Counted from the first letter of the stretch, positions 1-9,252 are shown. The stretch: 64,000 bases of DNA from Caulobacter sp. Root1455 (GCF_001426905.1 NZ_LMFQ01000001.1:248001-312000), one strand, 5' to 3'. A program made the numbers and translations. Notes: generated by a model from the sequence alone, not told the origin.

Positions 1-969
1 ACCGAGGAGCAGCGGATCCTGACCGCGTTCCTGGGCCAGTTCTACGACGACAAGCCGATCCCGCGCCTGATCCTGACCAATCTGGAGCCGGCCGACCGCG
101 AGCTGCTGGCCGAGGCCTTCTGCCTGAAGAGCGGCCGCAAGGTCGAGATCGCCACCCCCAAGCGCGGCGAAAAGGCGGACCTGGTCGGCCACGCCCTGAC
201 CAACGCCCGCGAGGCGCTTGGCCGGAAGATGGCCGAGGGCTCGGCCCAGACCAAGCTGCTGGCCGGGGTCTGCGAGGCGTTCGGCCTGGAGGCCCCGCCC
301 GAGCGGATCGAGGTCTATGACAACAGCCACATCCAGGGCACCAACGCCGTCGGCGGCATGATCGTGGCCGGGCCCGAGGGCTTCATGAAGGGCCAGTACC
401 GCAAGTTCAACATCCGCTCGACCGAGCTGACGCCCGGCGACGACTACGGGATGATGAAGGAGGTGCTGCGCCGGCGCTTTTCCCGCCTGGTCAAGGAAGA
501 GGAAGAGGGCGACAGCGACAACCGCCCCGACCTGGTGCTGGTCGACGGCGGCAAGGGCCAGCTGGACGCGGCCCTGGAGGTGATGGCCGACCTGGGCGTC
601 GACGACATCGCCGTGGTGGGCGTGGCCAAGGGGCCGGACCGCGACGCCGGCCTGGAGCGGTTCTTCATGCCGGACAAGACGCCGTTCATGCTCGAGCCCA
701 AGTCGCCGGTGCTCTACTACCTGCAGCGCCTGCGCGACGAGGCCCACCGCTTCGCGATCGGCGCCCACCGCACGCGGCGCTCGATGGACCTGAAGAAAAA
801 CCCGCTCGACGAGATCGAGGGCGTCGGCCCGGGTCGCAAGAAGGCCCTGCTGCACGCGTTCGGCTCGGCCAAGGGCGTGTCACGGGCGGGCGTCGAGGAC
901 CTGATGAAGGTGGACGGGGTCAGCCAGCCGCTGGCCGAGCGGATCCACGCGTTCTTCCGGAAGAGCTAG
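1..969 (+). CDS. uvrC: UvrABC system protein C, C-terminal part (5' end outside window)
   Basis: This is the nuclease subunit of UvrABC nucleotide excision repair, which makes the two incisions flanking a DNA lesion. The frame is open from base 1, so about 322 C-terminal residues are present. The RNase H-like endonuclease domain is visible through [16 protein letters not shown] and HRFAIGAHR, which carry the Asp/Asp/His catalytic residues known in the family. A helix-hairpin-helix DNA-binding tail follows ([13 protein letters not shown] and [12 protein letters not shown]). Both match the normal UvrC C-terminus. The N-terminal GIY-YIG domain lies upstream of the window. The stop is followed four bases later by an inverted-repeat element. 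pgsA, often next to uvrC in relatives, lies about 8 kb downstream on the same strand, so other genes sit between them here. Confidence 0.97.
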   Translation, partial: TEEQRILTAFLGQFYDDKPIPRLILTNLEPADRELLAEAFCLKSGRKVEIATPKRGEKADLVGHALTNAREALGRKMAEGSAQTKLLAGVCEAFGLEAPPERIEVYDNSHIQGTNAVGGMIVAGPEGFMKGQYRKFNIRSTELTPGDDYGMMKEVLRRRFSRLVKEEEEGDSDNRPDLVLVDGGKGQLDAALEVMADLGVDDIAVVGVAKGPDRDAGLERFFMPDKTPFMLEPKSPVLYYLQRLRDEAHRFAIGAHRTRRSMDLKKNPLDEIEGVGPGRKKALLHAFGSAKGVSRAGVEDLMKVDGVSQPLAERIHAFFRKS

Positions 970-972
970 CTC

Positions 973-1110
973 AGATCCTCCCCCTGTGGGGGAGGCGGCC
1001 GAAGGCCGGTGGGGGGAGTTTTTGGGATCGTCGATCCTGGATCCGGCTACCTTCCGACCACTCCCCCCTCCGATCGCTACGCGATCACCTCCCCCACGGG
1101 GGGAGGATCT
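973..1110. repeat. Inverted-repeat element, family C, copy 1
   Basis: Intergenic element of about 138 bp. Its ends are imperfect inverted C/G-run arms (CCTCCCCCTGTGGGGGAGG on the left, CCTCCCCCACGGGGGGAGG on the right), with secondary arms such as GGCCGAAGGCC and CGATCGCTACGCGATC. Related copies lie at 24087-24220 and 25363-25492. It fills the whole space between uvrC and the convergent antiporter gene and touches the antiporter stop codon, so it may serve as a two-way transcription end. Confidence 0.8.
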
Positions 1111-2642
1111 TACTCCCGCGCCGACAGCTCCAGCCAATCGAACTCCTCCTCCAGCGCCCGATAGGCGTCGTCCCCGATCTCGCCCTTCTTCCGCAGATCC
1201 GCGATCGCCTCGCGTGACACCGCCACCACCCGGCGGCGCAGGGCGTTCTCGGTCGAAGCCCGCGCGTCGGCCCCGGTCTTGGTCTGGTGCAGGGCCGCGC
1301 CGTACTCGCGGCGCAGGGCCTCCGCGGCCTCGGACTGGTCGCCGTCCAGCTCGGCCAGGGCGGCCTTCAGCGCCATGGCCCTGGCCAGTTTCAGCTCCTT
1401 GCGCACCGGATCGTCGTCGGGCAGGCGCAACAACAGCATCAGCGGCTTGAGGGTCAGCCCCTGGACCACCAGCGTGCCCAGCACCACCGCGAAGGCGGCC
1501 AGCAGGATGAAGTCGCGATAGGGGAAGCCCTCGGGCAGGGCCAGGGCGGCGGCCAGGGTGACCATGCCGCGCATGCCGCACCACGAGACCATCAGCCCGC
1601 CCCGCGTGGTCGGCGCGGCCATGCTGGACCGCGCCACGTGCAGGCCGAACCAGTGGTTCTTCAGCCTCACCCCGGTGTTGTAGGTCATCACCCAGGCGAT
1701 CCGCACGGCGATCACCGTGGCCAGGATCACCAGGGCGGCGCGCAGATAGTCCATCCGTTCGTGCGGCGACAGGGTCTCCAGGATCGGCCGGATCTGCAGG
1801 CCGATCAGGGTGAAGGCCAGGACGTTGAGCACCACCGTCACCGTCTCCCAGACCGCGAAGGACGGGACGCGCAGCCGCGCCGACAGCTGCGCGCCCGGCC
1901 GCCAGGCCACGGTCACGCCGTAGACGACGATGGTCACCACCCCCGACAGGCCCAGCCGCTCGGCCAGGATCCACACCCCGAAGGTTGAGACGAACTGGAC
2001 GATCACCGAACTGGGCATGTCGGTCACCTTGTGGAACACCAGGCCGCTCAGCCGCGCCAGGCCGTAGCCCGCCACCACGCTGCCCACCGCCACCAGGACG
2101 AAGGTCGGCACGGCGTGGGCCAGGCTGAAGCCGCCGCCGACCGCCCCCACCGCCAGGCGGTAGATCAGCAGCGCCGAGGCGTCGTTCAGCAGGCTCTCGC
2201 CTTCCAGAATCTTGAGAATCCGGTGCGGCGGCTGGACCTGGCGCAGCACGGCCAGGGCGGCCACCGCGTCGGGCGGGGCGACGATGGCCCCCAGGGCGAT
2301 CGCGGCCGGCCAGGGCATCTCGGGAAACAGCAGCCGCGCGACCCAGGCCACGCCCAGGGTGGTCAGGCTCACGGCGACCAGCACCAGGGACGACACCGGC
2401 CGCCAGTTGTCCTTCAGGTCGCGCAGCGACGAGTCGTAGGCCGCGTCCAGCAGCACGGGGGCGATGAACAGGGCCAGGATCAGCTCCGGCTCCAGCGCCA
2501 GCCGGGGCGCGCCGGGGATCAGGGCCACGGCCGCCCCTCCCATGGCCAGCAGGGCCGGATAAGGCGCGCCGACCCGCCGGGCCAGGGCCGACAGCAGCAC
2601 CGCCCCTATCAGCAGGACCAGGATCCATTCGAAGACCAGCAT
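1110..2642 (-). CDS. CPA1-family Na+/H+ antiporter
   Basis: Predicted monovalent cation/proton antiporter of the inner membrane, 510 aa from the chosen start. The N-terminal ~400 residues form about a dozen hydrophobic segments. They include the conserved APPDAVAA stretch in the ion-binding region and the ESLLNDASALL motif, both typical of CPA1 (NhaP/YjcE-like) proteins. The C-terminal ~100 residues are charged and soluble (KELKLARAMALKAAL and onward), as in this family. The frame stays open upstream to 2888, but that extension is polar and unlike the family. The ATG at 2642 starts directly at the first membrane helix (MLVFEWILVLLIG). The gene is divergent from an AraC regulator 133 bp away. 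The exact ion specificity cannot be read from the sequence. Confidence 0.9.
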   Translation of the reverse strand: MLVFEWILVLLIGAVLLSALARRVGAPYPALLAMGGAAVALIPGAPRLALEPELILALFIAPVLLDAAYDSSLRDLKDNWRPVSSLVLVAVSLTTLGVAWVARLLFPEMPWPAAIALGAIVAPPDAVAALAVLRQVQPPHRILKILEGESLLNDASALLIYRLAVGAVGGGFSLAHAVPTFVLVAVGSVVAGYGLARLSGLVFHKVTDMPSSVIVQFVSTFGVWILAERLGLSGVVTIVVYGVTVAWRPGAQLSARLRVPSFAVWETVTVVLNVLAFTLIGLQIRPILETLSPHERMDYLRAALVILATVIAVRIAWVMTYNTGVRLKNHWFGLHVARSSMAAPTTRGGLMVSWCGMRGMVTLAAALALPEGFPYRDFILLAAFAVVLGTLVVQGLTLKPLMLLLRLPDDDPVRKELKLARAMALKAALAELDGDQSEAAEALRREYGAALHQTKTGADARASTENALRRRVVAVSREAIADLRKKGEIGDDAYRALEEEFDWLELSARE

Positions 2643-2775
2643 GCGGAGAGGGTCTCCGCTGGCGCGCGACTTGGCAAATGCTAAGCGCGGCTCGTCCCGC
2701 CGATCGACGAGGTCGCCGTCCCCATGACCTCCGAGGTTATTGCCGCCGCGCATTCGCTCGCCGATAGCGGTCGGC

Positions 2776-3618
2776 ATGAACGAGCTCAGCGTCACCCTGC
2801 TTCTGGAGACCAGGACGGTCGGCGTGCGCGACGTGGCCTGCGACGGCGCCTGCCGCCACAGAAGCCCCAGCGAGTGCGCCGCCGCCACCCATCTCGTCTT
2901 TCCCTATCGCGGCGCCTATGTGCGCCATGTGGGCCGCCAGGACGTGGTGGCCGAAGCCAACCAGGTGGTGTTCTTCAACCGCGACCAGGACTACGCGATC
3001 AGCCATCCGATAGGCGGCGGCGACGCCTGCCTGTCGGTGTCGATCGACGACGCGCTGCTGACCGAGCTGTCCCCCGCCGAGCAGCTGGAGGACGGCGGCC
3101 TGGCGGTGTTCCGTCGACCGGCGCGCGGCCTCGCCCCGGCCGCCCAGGCCTTGGCCGCCCGGCTGAGGCACGGTCTGACGCGCGGCGCGTTCGAGCCGCT
3201 GCAGGCCGAGACCCTGACCCTGGCGCTGGTCGGCGCCGCCCTGGGCGAGCGCACAGCCCGGACCCGCGCCGCCAGCCATGGCCGGCGCAAGCTGGCCGAT
3301 CGCGCCAAGCTGGTCCTGGCCTCCGACCCGGCGCGGCGCTGGACCTTGGCGCAGATCGCCGGAGACGTCGGCGTCTCGCCCGTCTACCTGACCCAGGTCT
3401 TCGCCCAGACCGAGGGCATGCCGCTCTATCGCTACCAGTTGCGGCTGCGGCTGGCGCGCGCCCTGGACCTGCTGGCCTCGTCCGACGACCTGACGACGCT
3501 GGCCCTCGACCTCGGCTTTTCCAGCCACAGCCATTTTACGGCGGCCTTCCGCCAGCTCCATGGCCACGCCCCGGCCGACTTCCGACGTTCGGTCAGACCG
3601 CCGCGCCTGTGCGCCTGA
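2776..3618 (+). CDS. AraC-family transcriptional regulator
   Basis: DNA-binding regulator of 280 aa. The C-terminal ~100 residues hold the two AraC helix-turn-helix motifs: WTLAQIAGDVGVSPVYLTQVF and, after a linker helix, LTTLALDLGFSSHSHFTAAF followed by HGHAPADFRR. The N-terminal ~170 residues resemble a cupin-like sensing domain (HLVFPYRGAYVRH, QVVFFNRDQDYAISHP). The ATG at 2776 is preferred because the upstream extension is compositionally unlike the protein. It is divergent from the antiporter and could regulate it, but only position suggests this. The effector is unknown. Confidence 0.9.
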   Translation: MNELSVTLLLETRTVGVRDVACDGACRHRSPSECAAATHLVFPYRGAYVRHVGRQDVVAEANQVVFFNRDQDYAISHPIGGGDACLSVSIDDALLTELSPAEQLEDGGLAVFRRPARGLAPAAQALAARLRHGLTRGAFEPLQAETLTLALVGAALGERTARTRAASHGRRKLADRAKLVLASDPARRWTLAQIAGDVGVSPVYLTQVFAQTEGMPLYRYQLRLRLARALDLLASSDDLTTLALDLGFSSHSHFTAAFRQLHGHAPADFRRSVRPPRLCA

Positions 3619-3630
3619 TGGACAAGTGGC

Positions 3631-4479
3631 TTAACGGGCCCCGGCGGGAAAACCGAAGCTCAGGCTCGAGAACACCGTCTCGAAGTCGACGCCTTCGTCG
3701 GTCAGCGGCCTAGTCCACACCACGTCCATCATCCAGGCCCCGTCGGCGGGCATGGCGAAGCCGGCCCGGCCCTCGCCGTCGGTGCGATGCTGCTCGTGGG
3801 GCGCGGCGTCGTGGGCCAGGTCGGTGATCTTGACCAGCGCGCCCGCCAGGGGCCGGCCTTCGTACAGCACCCGCACCGGCAGGGTCGCCGGACGCGGCAG
3901 GGCGTAGGGGCTGGCCTCGGGCACGATCTCCAGGGTCAAGCCCACGGGCTTGACGACGGCGCCCTGGTCGCCGCCTTCGCCGACCTGGATCAGGGCCTTG
4001 GTCTGGCGGCTGTAGCGTTCGGAGGCGTCGATCGCCCGCAGGCCGCGCGCGGCCCGGGCCTCCAGGGCGGGGGTCAGGCCCTCTTCCTCGGCATAGGCGT
4101 TGAACCGGGCGGCCGACAGGTGGCTCTGGGCGGCGGCGTCGCTGCGCAGCGTCACCACATAGGCGCCGGGCCGCGAGAAGCCCAGGGCGCCGTCGGCGGT
4201 CTCGGCGCCGAGCGTCAGGGCCGGGCGCAGGTCCAGGGCTTCACCGCCCGGCGCCGCGGCGTCGAACCGCAGGACCCGGCGGATCGGCAGTTGCGAGCGC
4301 TGGCGCTCGGCCCCCGTCCCGACCTGCAGGACCATCGGCGTGGCGGCGTCGACGGACAGCCAGAAGCGTTCGGGCTGGATCCAGAACTCGTGCGCGGCGG
4401 CGGCTTGGGGACCGCAGGCCAGGGCCAGCGCGCCGGCGGCCGGCAGGACCCGGCGAAGGCCAGTCGTGAACAGGGTCAT
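3631..4479 (-). CDS. DUF4198 domain-containing exported protein
   Basis: A 282-aa protein with a signal peptide (hydrophobic stretch ending ...GPQAAAA) and a mature start at HEFWIQPERFWL. That start is the hallmark of the DUF4198 family, which includes periplasmic proteins often found with metal-uptake genes. The C-terminal half has an Ig-like beta region (LPVRVLYEGRPLAGALVKI). It lies 2 bp downstream of the DUF4331 gene on the same strand, so the two are almost certainly co-transcribed and probably work together in the envelope. A metal ligand role is only inferred from family context. It converges on the AraC gene with a 12-bp gap. Confidence 0.82.
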   Translation of the reverse strand: MTLFTTGLRRVLPAAGALALACGPQAAAAHEFWIQPERFWLSVDAATPMVLQVGTGAERQRSQLPIRRVLRFDAAAPGGEALDLRPALTLGAETADGALGFSRPGAYVVTLRSDAAAQSHLSAARFNAYAEEEGLTPALEARAARGLRAIDASERYSRQTKALIQVGEGGDQGAVVKPVGLTLEIVPEASPYALPRPATLPVRVLYEGRPLAGALVKITDLAHDAAPHEQHRTDGEGRAGFAMPADGAWMMDVVWTRPLTDEGVDFETVFSSLSFGFPAGAR

Positions 4480-4481
4480 GG

Positions 4482-5714
4482 TCAGTCGGCCTTGCGCGAG
4501 GACTCGGCGGCGGCGTCGGGCGCGGCCAGGAACGGGAACACCGTGTCCGAATGCACGTGGTCGTCACGGTCGACGCCGTCGTCCACGCCGGTCAGGGCGC
4601 CGGTGGCCAGCAGCGAGCGATAGACGTCCACCGCGTCATAGTTCGGGGTCCGCCCGCCGCAGTCGCCCGCCAGGTCCCGACGGCCGGCCAGGGCGGCCAG
4701 CTCCACCGCGAACAGGGTCGTGCAGCGGGTCCCGGCGCTGTTGATCCACAACCGGTCGTCGGCCAGCAGGATCGCCAGGTTCAGGTAGCGCGACGCCCCG
4801 GCCCGACGGTCGGCGATCATCGCGTTGCCGCACTGGCCGTCGAAGGCGTCGTAGAGGCCCAGGGTCTTCTCGATCTCGGGGACAAAGGCGTCCGAGGTCG
4901 CCGGCGTGGCGTGGTTGTAGGCTTCCTTGAGGGCGTCGCTGACGGCGTCGGGCGCGAGCGTGGCCAGCAGGGCGTTGCCGGTCAGCGGGCGGCCCATGCG
5001 GTCGATGCGTCCCTTGGGCCCGACGGTCTCGCCCCAGACCGCCAGCAGCTTGCCGCCGCGCGACACCGCCGGCAGGTCGATCGAGATCACCAACGAGGCC
5101 GGCGTCCAGCCCGCCAGGAGGTTCTGGGCCGGTCCGCCGCGCGTGTGGCGCCAGCGTTCCAGGACGCCGGCCGAGGTCGCCTTGTCGAAGGCCGGGCAGC
5201 CCGCCTCGTCCAGGGACGCGCCGGCCTTGAGCGCGGCGGCGGCGAAATCGTAGGCCTCGCGCGTGCCCTTGACGTTGTTGAAGAACGGATCGTCGCGCGG
5301 GCCGGCGAAGACGCGGAAGCCGTGGCGGCGGGAGACCAGCCCTTCCGGACGGCCGGCGTCGCCGCGAGCCTCGTCCCCGTCGGCCGTGCAGTCGGCCTCC
5401 TGACCGCTGAACCGGCACGAGATCGTCGTCGTCGCCGTGGTCTTGCCCAGGCGCGCCCCGCTGTCGACGTGGAACACATAGGCCAGGTCCCTGGAGAAGC
5501 CGTGCCCGACGATCGCCATCACCAGGTTCAGCCGCCGGCTGTCCGGCGAGGTCCAGGCGAAGATGTCGCCGATGTCGGCCCGGGGATCGGCGATGACGCT
5601 GGGCGTGTCGAGGTGGTCGGACGCCCGCGCGGGTCCGGCGCCGGCCAGCAGCAGGGCCGCCGCGCCCCCAAGGCCCGCCGCCAGGGCGCGGCCGGTGTTG
5701 ATGGTCCAAGTCAT
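4482..5714 (-). CDS. DUF4331 domain-containing exported protein
   Basis: A 410-aa exported protein. The signal peptide ends near residue 31 (...GAGPARA), and the mature part begins SDHLDTPSVIADPRADIGDI, the conserved opening of DUF4331 proteins. Further family-like segments are LNLVMAIVGHGFSRD and TPNYDAVDVYRSLL near the C-terminus. No catalytic function is established for the family. It is the first gene of a two-gene unit with the DUF4198 gene. The ATG is preceded by GGGAGCG in the right place for ribosome binding. Pairing with DUF4198 points to an envelope role, possibly with metals or redox, but that is inference. Confidence 0.82.
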   Translation of the reverse strand: MTWTINTGRALAAGLGGAAALLLAGAGPARASDHLDTPSVIADPRADIGDIFAWTSPDSRRLNLVMAIVGHGFSRDLAYVFHVDSGARLGKTTATTTISCRFSGQEADCTADGDEARGDAGRPEGLVSRRHGFRVFAGPRDDPFFNNVKGTREAYDFAAAALKAGASLDEAGCPAFDKATSAGVLERWRHTRGGPAQNLLAGWTPASLVISIDLPAVSRGGKLLAVWGETVGPKGRIDRMGRPLTGNALLATLAPDAVSDALKEAYNHATPATSDAFVPEIEKTLGLYDAFDGQCGNAMIADRRAGASRYLNLAILLADDRLWINSAGTRCTTLFAVELAALAGRRDLAGDCGGRTPNYDAVDVYRSLLATGALTGVDDGVDRDDHVHSDTVFPFLAAPDAAAESSRKAD

Positions 5715-5822
5715 TGCGTCGCTCCCGAGAAACTGGAGCCGCAGAGAGCCTTGGAACGGCCGTCGTCCGCTGTCGAAATCTTTAGCGATCTGAACGTCGG
5801 TTCGCCGACGGGTCCCGGAAAC

Positions 5823-7004
5823 CTATTCCACCGCGAAGACCAGCCCCGCCTTGGCCTGCAACCGCTCGACCAGCTTGCCCCGCAGCGCCGCGCCCGGCGT
5901 CCAGATCCCGCCGGCCACGTCCGGCGTGTCGATCAGGCACAGGGCCGTCTCGGCGATCATCTTGCTGGTCGAGCCGTAGCCGGGGTCCTTGTCGCCCTTG
6001 ACGCTGGCGCGGACCTGACGGCCGTCGTCGGCGACGGCGACGAACAGCAGGTCGTAGAAGCCGGCCTCGCGCTCGTCCTTGCTGGGGCCCTCGCCCGGCT
6101 TGGGCCCGCCTTCGGCGCCCATGGCCGCGTTGGCCGCGCCGATCGCCTTGGCGGCGGCCTCGCCCGCCTCGCCGGGGCCGGTCAGGATCATTTCGTCATA
6201 GACGAAGTCGGCGCCGTACGGCTGGTCCATCAGCCAGTTGGAGCGGTGGACGTTGCGGGTGTTGATCGCCGCCATCACGAACGGGGCGGTCCACGAGCCC
6301 AGGTCCTCGTCATAGGCCACGGCCGCGCCGTGCGGCTGCTTGGGGCCGGCGAAGTCGGGGGTCAGGGCGAAGGGGTCCTTCAGGTATTCCAGGATCCGCG
6401 GGTCGCGGCCCGCCGCGGCCAGGGTGGCCCTCAGGCTGGCCGCCGTGCCGCCCGAGAAGCCGCCGCGCATGGCCCGCACCCGACCCTTGACCCGGGCGAC
6501 CGGCGCGCCGAACCGCTTGGCCGCCTCCTGCTGCACGAACCAGACGCCCAGCTCGAACGGGATGGAGTCGAAGCCGCAGGAAAAGACGATCCGCGCCCCG
6601 CTGCCCTGGGCCGTCCGCTCGTGGGCGTCGATCATCTGGCGCATCCAGGCCGGCTCGCCGCAGAGGTCCAGACAGTCGGTCCCGGCCTCGGCGCAGGCGG
6701 CCGCCAGGTCGGAGCCGTAGAGCTGGTAGGGGCCGACCGTGGTCAGGACCGCCTTGGCCTGCTGGACCATGCGCCGCAGCGAGGCCGGGCTGTCGGCGTC
6801 GGCGACGATCAGCGGGATGTCGGCCATTGAAGCGCCCGTGAGGGCGCCGATCTCGTCGCGCACGGCGGCCAGCTTGTCGGCGTCGCGGCCCGACATCGCC
6901 CAGCGGACGCTCGGGTGACGCCTGGCGAAATGCTCGGCCACCAGCCGGCCGGTGAAGCCGGTCGCGCCGTGGACGATGACGTCGAACTCCGCGTTGGGTT
7001 TCAT
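5823..7004 (-). CDS. Saccharopine dehydrogenase-like NAD(P)-binding oxidoreductase (trans-acting enoyl reductase type)
   Basis: A 393-aa cytosolic or membrane-associated oxidoreductase. It opens with a Rossmann motif, FDVIVHGATGFTGRLVAEHF, followed by RWAMSGRDADKLAAV. It then has CDLCGEPAWMRQMIDAHE-like and SCGFDSIPFELGVWF segments, which are characteristic of the saccharopine-dehydrogenase/trans-acting enoyl reductase group. These act in lipid or polyketide reduction in actinobacteria; here the substrate is unknown. The ATG at 7004 has GGGAGG nine bases upstream, which favours it over the earlier in-frame start at 7070. An 83-bp gap separates it from the upstream MFS gene on the same strand. 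Confidence 0.85.
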   Translation of the reverse strand: MKPNAEFDVIVHGATGFTGRLVAEHFARRHPSVRWAMSGRDADKLAAVRDEIGALTGASMADIPLIVADADSPASLRRMVQQAKAVLTTVGPYQLYGSDLAAACAEAGTDCLDLCGEPAWMRQMIDAHERTAQGSGARIVFSCGFDSIPFELGVWFVQQEAAKRFGAPVARVKGRVRAMRGGFSGGTAASLRATLAAAGRDPRILEYLKDPFALTPDFAGPKQPHGAAVAYDEDLGSWTAPFVMAAINTRNVHRSNWLMDQPYGADFVYDEMILTGPGEAGEAAAKAIGAANAAMGAEGGPKPGEGPSKDEREAGFYDLLFVAVADDGRQVRASVKGDKDPGYGSTSKMIAETALCLIDTPDVAGGIWTPGAALRGKLVERLQAKAGLVFAVE

Positions 7005-7087
7005 GGGTGCGCCTCCCGAGATCTTATCGTTGGAGGCAGAGTGGCGCGGATGGGCGGTGGAGGCAAACAAGCGTTCGTGAGGCGTAC

Positions 7088-8365
7088 CTATTCAGCCTTC
7101 GGCTTCAACCCCAGCAGCCCCACGAAGCTCAAGCCCGCCGCCACGGCCAGGTACGCCCCCACCGGAACCAGCCCGCCCTTGTCGGCCAGGGCCTGGGCGA
7201 TCATCGGCGCCAGGCCGCCGCCCAGGATGCCGCCGACATTGAAGGCGGTCGAGACGCCGGTGTAGCGGACCCGGGCCGGGAACAGGTCGGGCAGGAAGGC
7301 GCCCAGCGGGCCGTAGACGAAGCCCATGACCAGCAGGCCCAACGCCAAGAAGGCGAAGATGGCCAGCAGCGAGCCGGCCCCCATCATCACCGGCAGCAGG
7401 GCCCCGACCGCCACGGTCATGGCGCAGCCCGACATCAGCACCCGGCGCGGGTTGGTCGCGTCCGACCAGCAGCCGGCCGCGACGATGCCGGCGGCCATGA
7501 ACAGGATCGCCCCCAACTGCACGCCCAGCATGGCGGTGCGGCTGTAGCCCAGGGTGGTGACGCCGTAGCCCAGCGCGAAGGCGGTCATCAGGTAGTAGAC
7601 GGCGAAGCAGCAGATGGCCGCCAGCGTCCCGCAGAGGGTGGCCTTCCAGTGGCCGCGCAGCAGCTCGCCCAGCGGCACCGCCGGCGGCGCCTCGTGGGCG
7701 ATGGCGGCGGCGAAGGCCGGGGTCTCGGTCAGCTTCAGCCGCACCCAAAGGCCGACGGCCACCAGGGCCGCGCTGCCCAGGAACGGCAGGCGCCAGCCCC
7801 AGGCCTGGAACTGTTCCGGCGTCAGGATGACGCCCAGCGCCAGGAAGAGCCCGTTGGCGGCGATGAAGCCGACCGGCGCGCCCAGCTGCGGAAACATGCC
7901 GAACCGCGCCTTCCAGCCCGGAGGGGCGTTTTCAACGGCCAGAAGGGCCGCCCCGCCCCACTCGCCGCCCAGGCCGAAGCCCTGGCCGAACCGCAGCAGG
8001 CACAACAGGGTCGGGGCCAGCCAGCCGGCCATGGCATAGGTGGGCAGGAAGGCGATGGCCAGGGTCGAGCCGCCCATCAGCATCAGCGAGGCCACCAGGG
8101 TCGACTTGCGCCCGACCCGGTCCCCGAAGTGGCCGAACGCCACGGCTCCGAGCGGCCGAGCCAGGAACGCCACGCCCAGGCTGGCGTAGGAGGCCATCAG
8201 CTGCAGGCTGGCCGACTTGGACGGGAAGAACAGCGGCCCAAACACCAGCGAGGCGGCCGTGGCGTAGATGTAGAAGTCGTAGAACTCCACCGCCGTGCCC
8301 ACCAGGCTGGCGGTCAAGACGCGGCGGTTGGAGTTGGTCGCGGTCTGTCTGGTTTCGCCGCTCAT
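7088..8365 (-). CDS. MFS transporter, metabolite:H+ symporter (MHS) type
   Basis: Inner-membrane secondary transporter of 425 aa with about 12 hydrophobic helices. Landmarks are the MHS-type opening (ASLVGTAVEFYDFYIYATAA), the loop motif GHFGDRVGRKSTL between helices 2 and 3, and RFGQGFGLGGEWGGAALL in helix 5. These are typical of shikimate, dicarboxylate and proline/betaine carriers, so a small organic acid or zwitterion is the likely cargo. ATG 8365 has GGGGG six bases upstream. The ATG two codons earlier abuts that G-run and is less likely. No substrate-specific neighbour is seen. Confidence 0.9.
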   Translation of the reverse strand: MSGETRQTATNSNRRVLTASLVGTAVEFYDFYIYATAASLVFGPLFFPSKSASLQLMASYASLGVAFLARPLGAVAFGHFGDRVGRKSTLVASLMLMGGSTLAIAFLPTYAMAGWLAPTLLCLLRFGQGFGLGGEWGGAALLAVENAPPGWKARFGMFPQLGAPVGFIAANGLFLALGVILTPEQFQAWGWRLPFLGSAALVAVGLWVRLKLTETPAFAAAIAHEAPPAVPLGELLRGHWKATLCGTLAAICCFAVYYLMTAFALGYGVTTLGYSRTAMLGVQLGAILFMAAGIVAAGCWSDATNPRRVLMSGCAMTVAVGALLPVMMGAGSLLAIFAFLALGLLVMGFVYGPLGAFLPDLFPARVRYTGVSTAFNVGGILGGGLAPMIAQALADKGGLVPVGAYLAVAAGLSFVGLLGLKPKAE

Positions 8366-8528
8366 GCGCATCCCCCGAGAAACTCGGCCACGGCTTGGCG
8401 GGCGGAAGGCGCCGCGTCAATCGATAGGGCGAAAAATGACCCCGACGGTTTCACTTTTGCACCTAGCGCGACCTTCTTTATTCGAGGCGCAAGGCATTTT
8501 CGGTAGAAGCTTGCCGAACAGGAACCGC

Positions 8529-8942
8529 TCAGCCTTTTTCCAGTAACCGCACTCTATCAGCCAAGTCCCCGGCGGTTTGCGCCACCCTCCAGAAGCGCCG
8601 GTCGGCTGTGACCACATAGGTCTGCTCGCGGATGGCCAGCGCCAAATAGAGGCAGTCATAGACGGGGTGACCCAAGCGCTGGGCCAGGGCGGCAGCCGCC
8701 GCCAAATCCTCCTCGATCGGGATGGAGGTCACTGGCGCGTTGAACAGCTCAGACAGCCGCTCCTCGGCCTCGCCGACGCTGAGTTCGCCGCGCAGATTGC
8801 GCCGCCACAGGGCATTGGCGGCCTCCAACAGCCACAAGGAAGGCGCGATCAGGTCGTCGTCGAGCAAGGCGTCTGCGGCGGCTTGGCCAGGCTCGGCCAA
8901 CACCCATTTCAACGCCACAGAGGCGTCGACGACCAGCGTCAC
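8529..8942 (-). CDS. VapC-like PIN-domain ribonuclease toxin
   Basis: A 137-aa PIN-domain protein. The acidic metal-binding residues are all present: D6 in VVDAS, E40 in LLEAAN, D96 in VYDCLYLALA and D114 in TADRRF. This fits an Mg2+-dependent endoribonuclease that cuts tRNA or rRNA when free of its antitoxin. Its ATG overlaps the last four bases of the antitoxin gene, the classic translationally coupled toxin-antitoxin arrangement. Length and motifs are complete, so the toxin looks functional. Confidence 0.92.
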   Translation of the reverse strand: MTLVVDASVALKWVLAEPGQAAADALLDDDLIAPSLWLLEAANALWRRNLRGELSVGEAEERLSELFNAPVTSIPIEEDLAAAAALAQRLGHPVYDCLYLALAIREQTYVVTADRRFWRVAQTAGDLADRVRLLEKG

Positions 8943-9172
8943 CGCGTGTCGCGATCCAGCCGGATAAGATCCGCCGACTCCCCGACGATCCGACCTTGGG
9001 TCTGTTCCCGCAGAGACGCGGCGCGCTCGCGAAAGGCGGCCCGTCCAGCCTTGAGAGCGGCCTCCAGGATCAGACGATGCTCGGCCTCGGCGCTGCGGCC
9101 GTGGGCGCTCGCCCGGCGCTTGAGCGCTTCGACAACATCGCGGGGAACGTCACGGACCAGGAGCTGAGCCAT
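8939..9172 (-). CDS. VapB/FitA-like ribbon-helix-helix antitoxin
   Basis: A 77-aa antitoxin. The N-terminal ~40 residues form a ribbon-helix-helix DNA-binding unit (AQLLVRDVPRDVVEALKRRA, then GRSAEAEHRLILEAAL), as in FitA and Arc-like antitoxins. The charged C-terminal tail should wrap the toxin. It is the first gene of the pair and probably represses its own promoter with the toxin as co-repressor. A short palindrome sits 11 bp ahead of its start. The 4-bp overlap with the toxin supports a single transcript. Confidence 0.9.
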   Translation of the reverse strand: MAQLLVRDVPRDVVEALKRRASAHGRSAEAEHRLILEAALKAGRAAFRERAASLREQTQGRIVGESADLIRLDRDTR

Positions 9173-9182
9173 GTATGGACGA

Positions 9183-9194
9183 TATCACTTGATA
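9183..9194. promoter_or_regulatory. Candidate VapBC operator palindrome
   Basis: TATCACTTGATA has perfect 5-bp arms (TATCA/TGATA) around a 2-bp centre. It lies 11-22 bp upstream of the antitoxin start, where ribbon-helix-helix antitoxins normally bind. The role is inferred from position and symmetry. Confidence 0.45.
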
Positions 9195-9252
9195 GCACCC
9201 CCAGCAATCGCCCCCATAGCCCTCCGCGCCTTTCATGCGTTAGAACTCCGCC

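Noticed and set aside
880..2628. Long minus-strand open frame (582 aa) over the antiporter gene
   Set aside because: It is an Arg/Gly/Pro-rich shadow frame of the antiporter gene caused by high GC; it shows no family motifs.
4551..6830. Plus-strand open frame of 759 aa across DUF4331 and the oxidoreductase
   Set aside because: It covers two real minus-strand genes, has biased Gly/Arg/Gln composition and no domain pattern.
8529..9172. Signs of a mobile island around the toxin-antitoxin pair
   Set aside because: No integrase, attachment repeats or composition change were seen; the pair looks like an ordinary chromosomal module.
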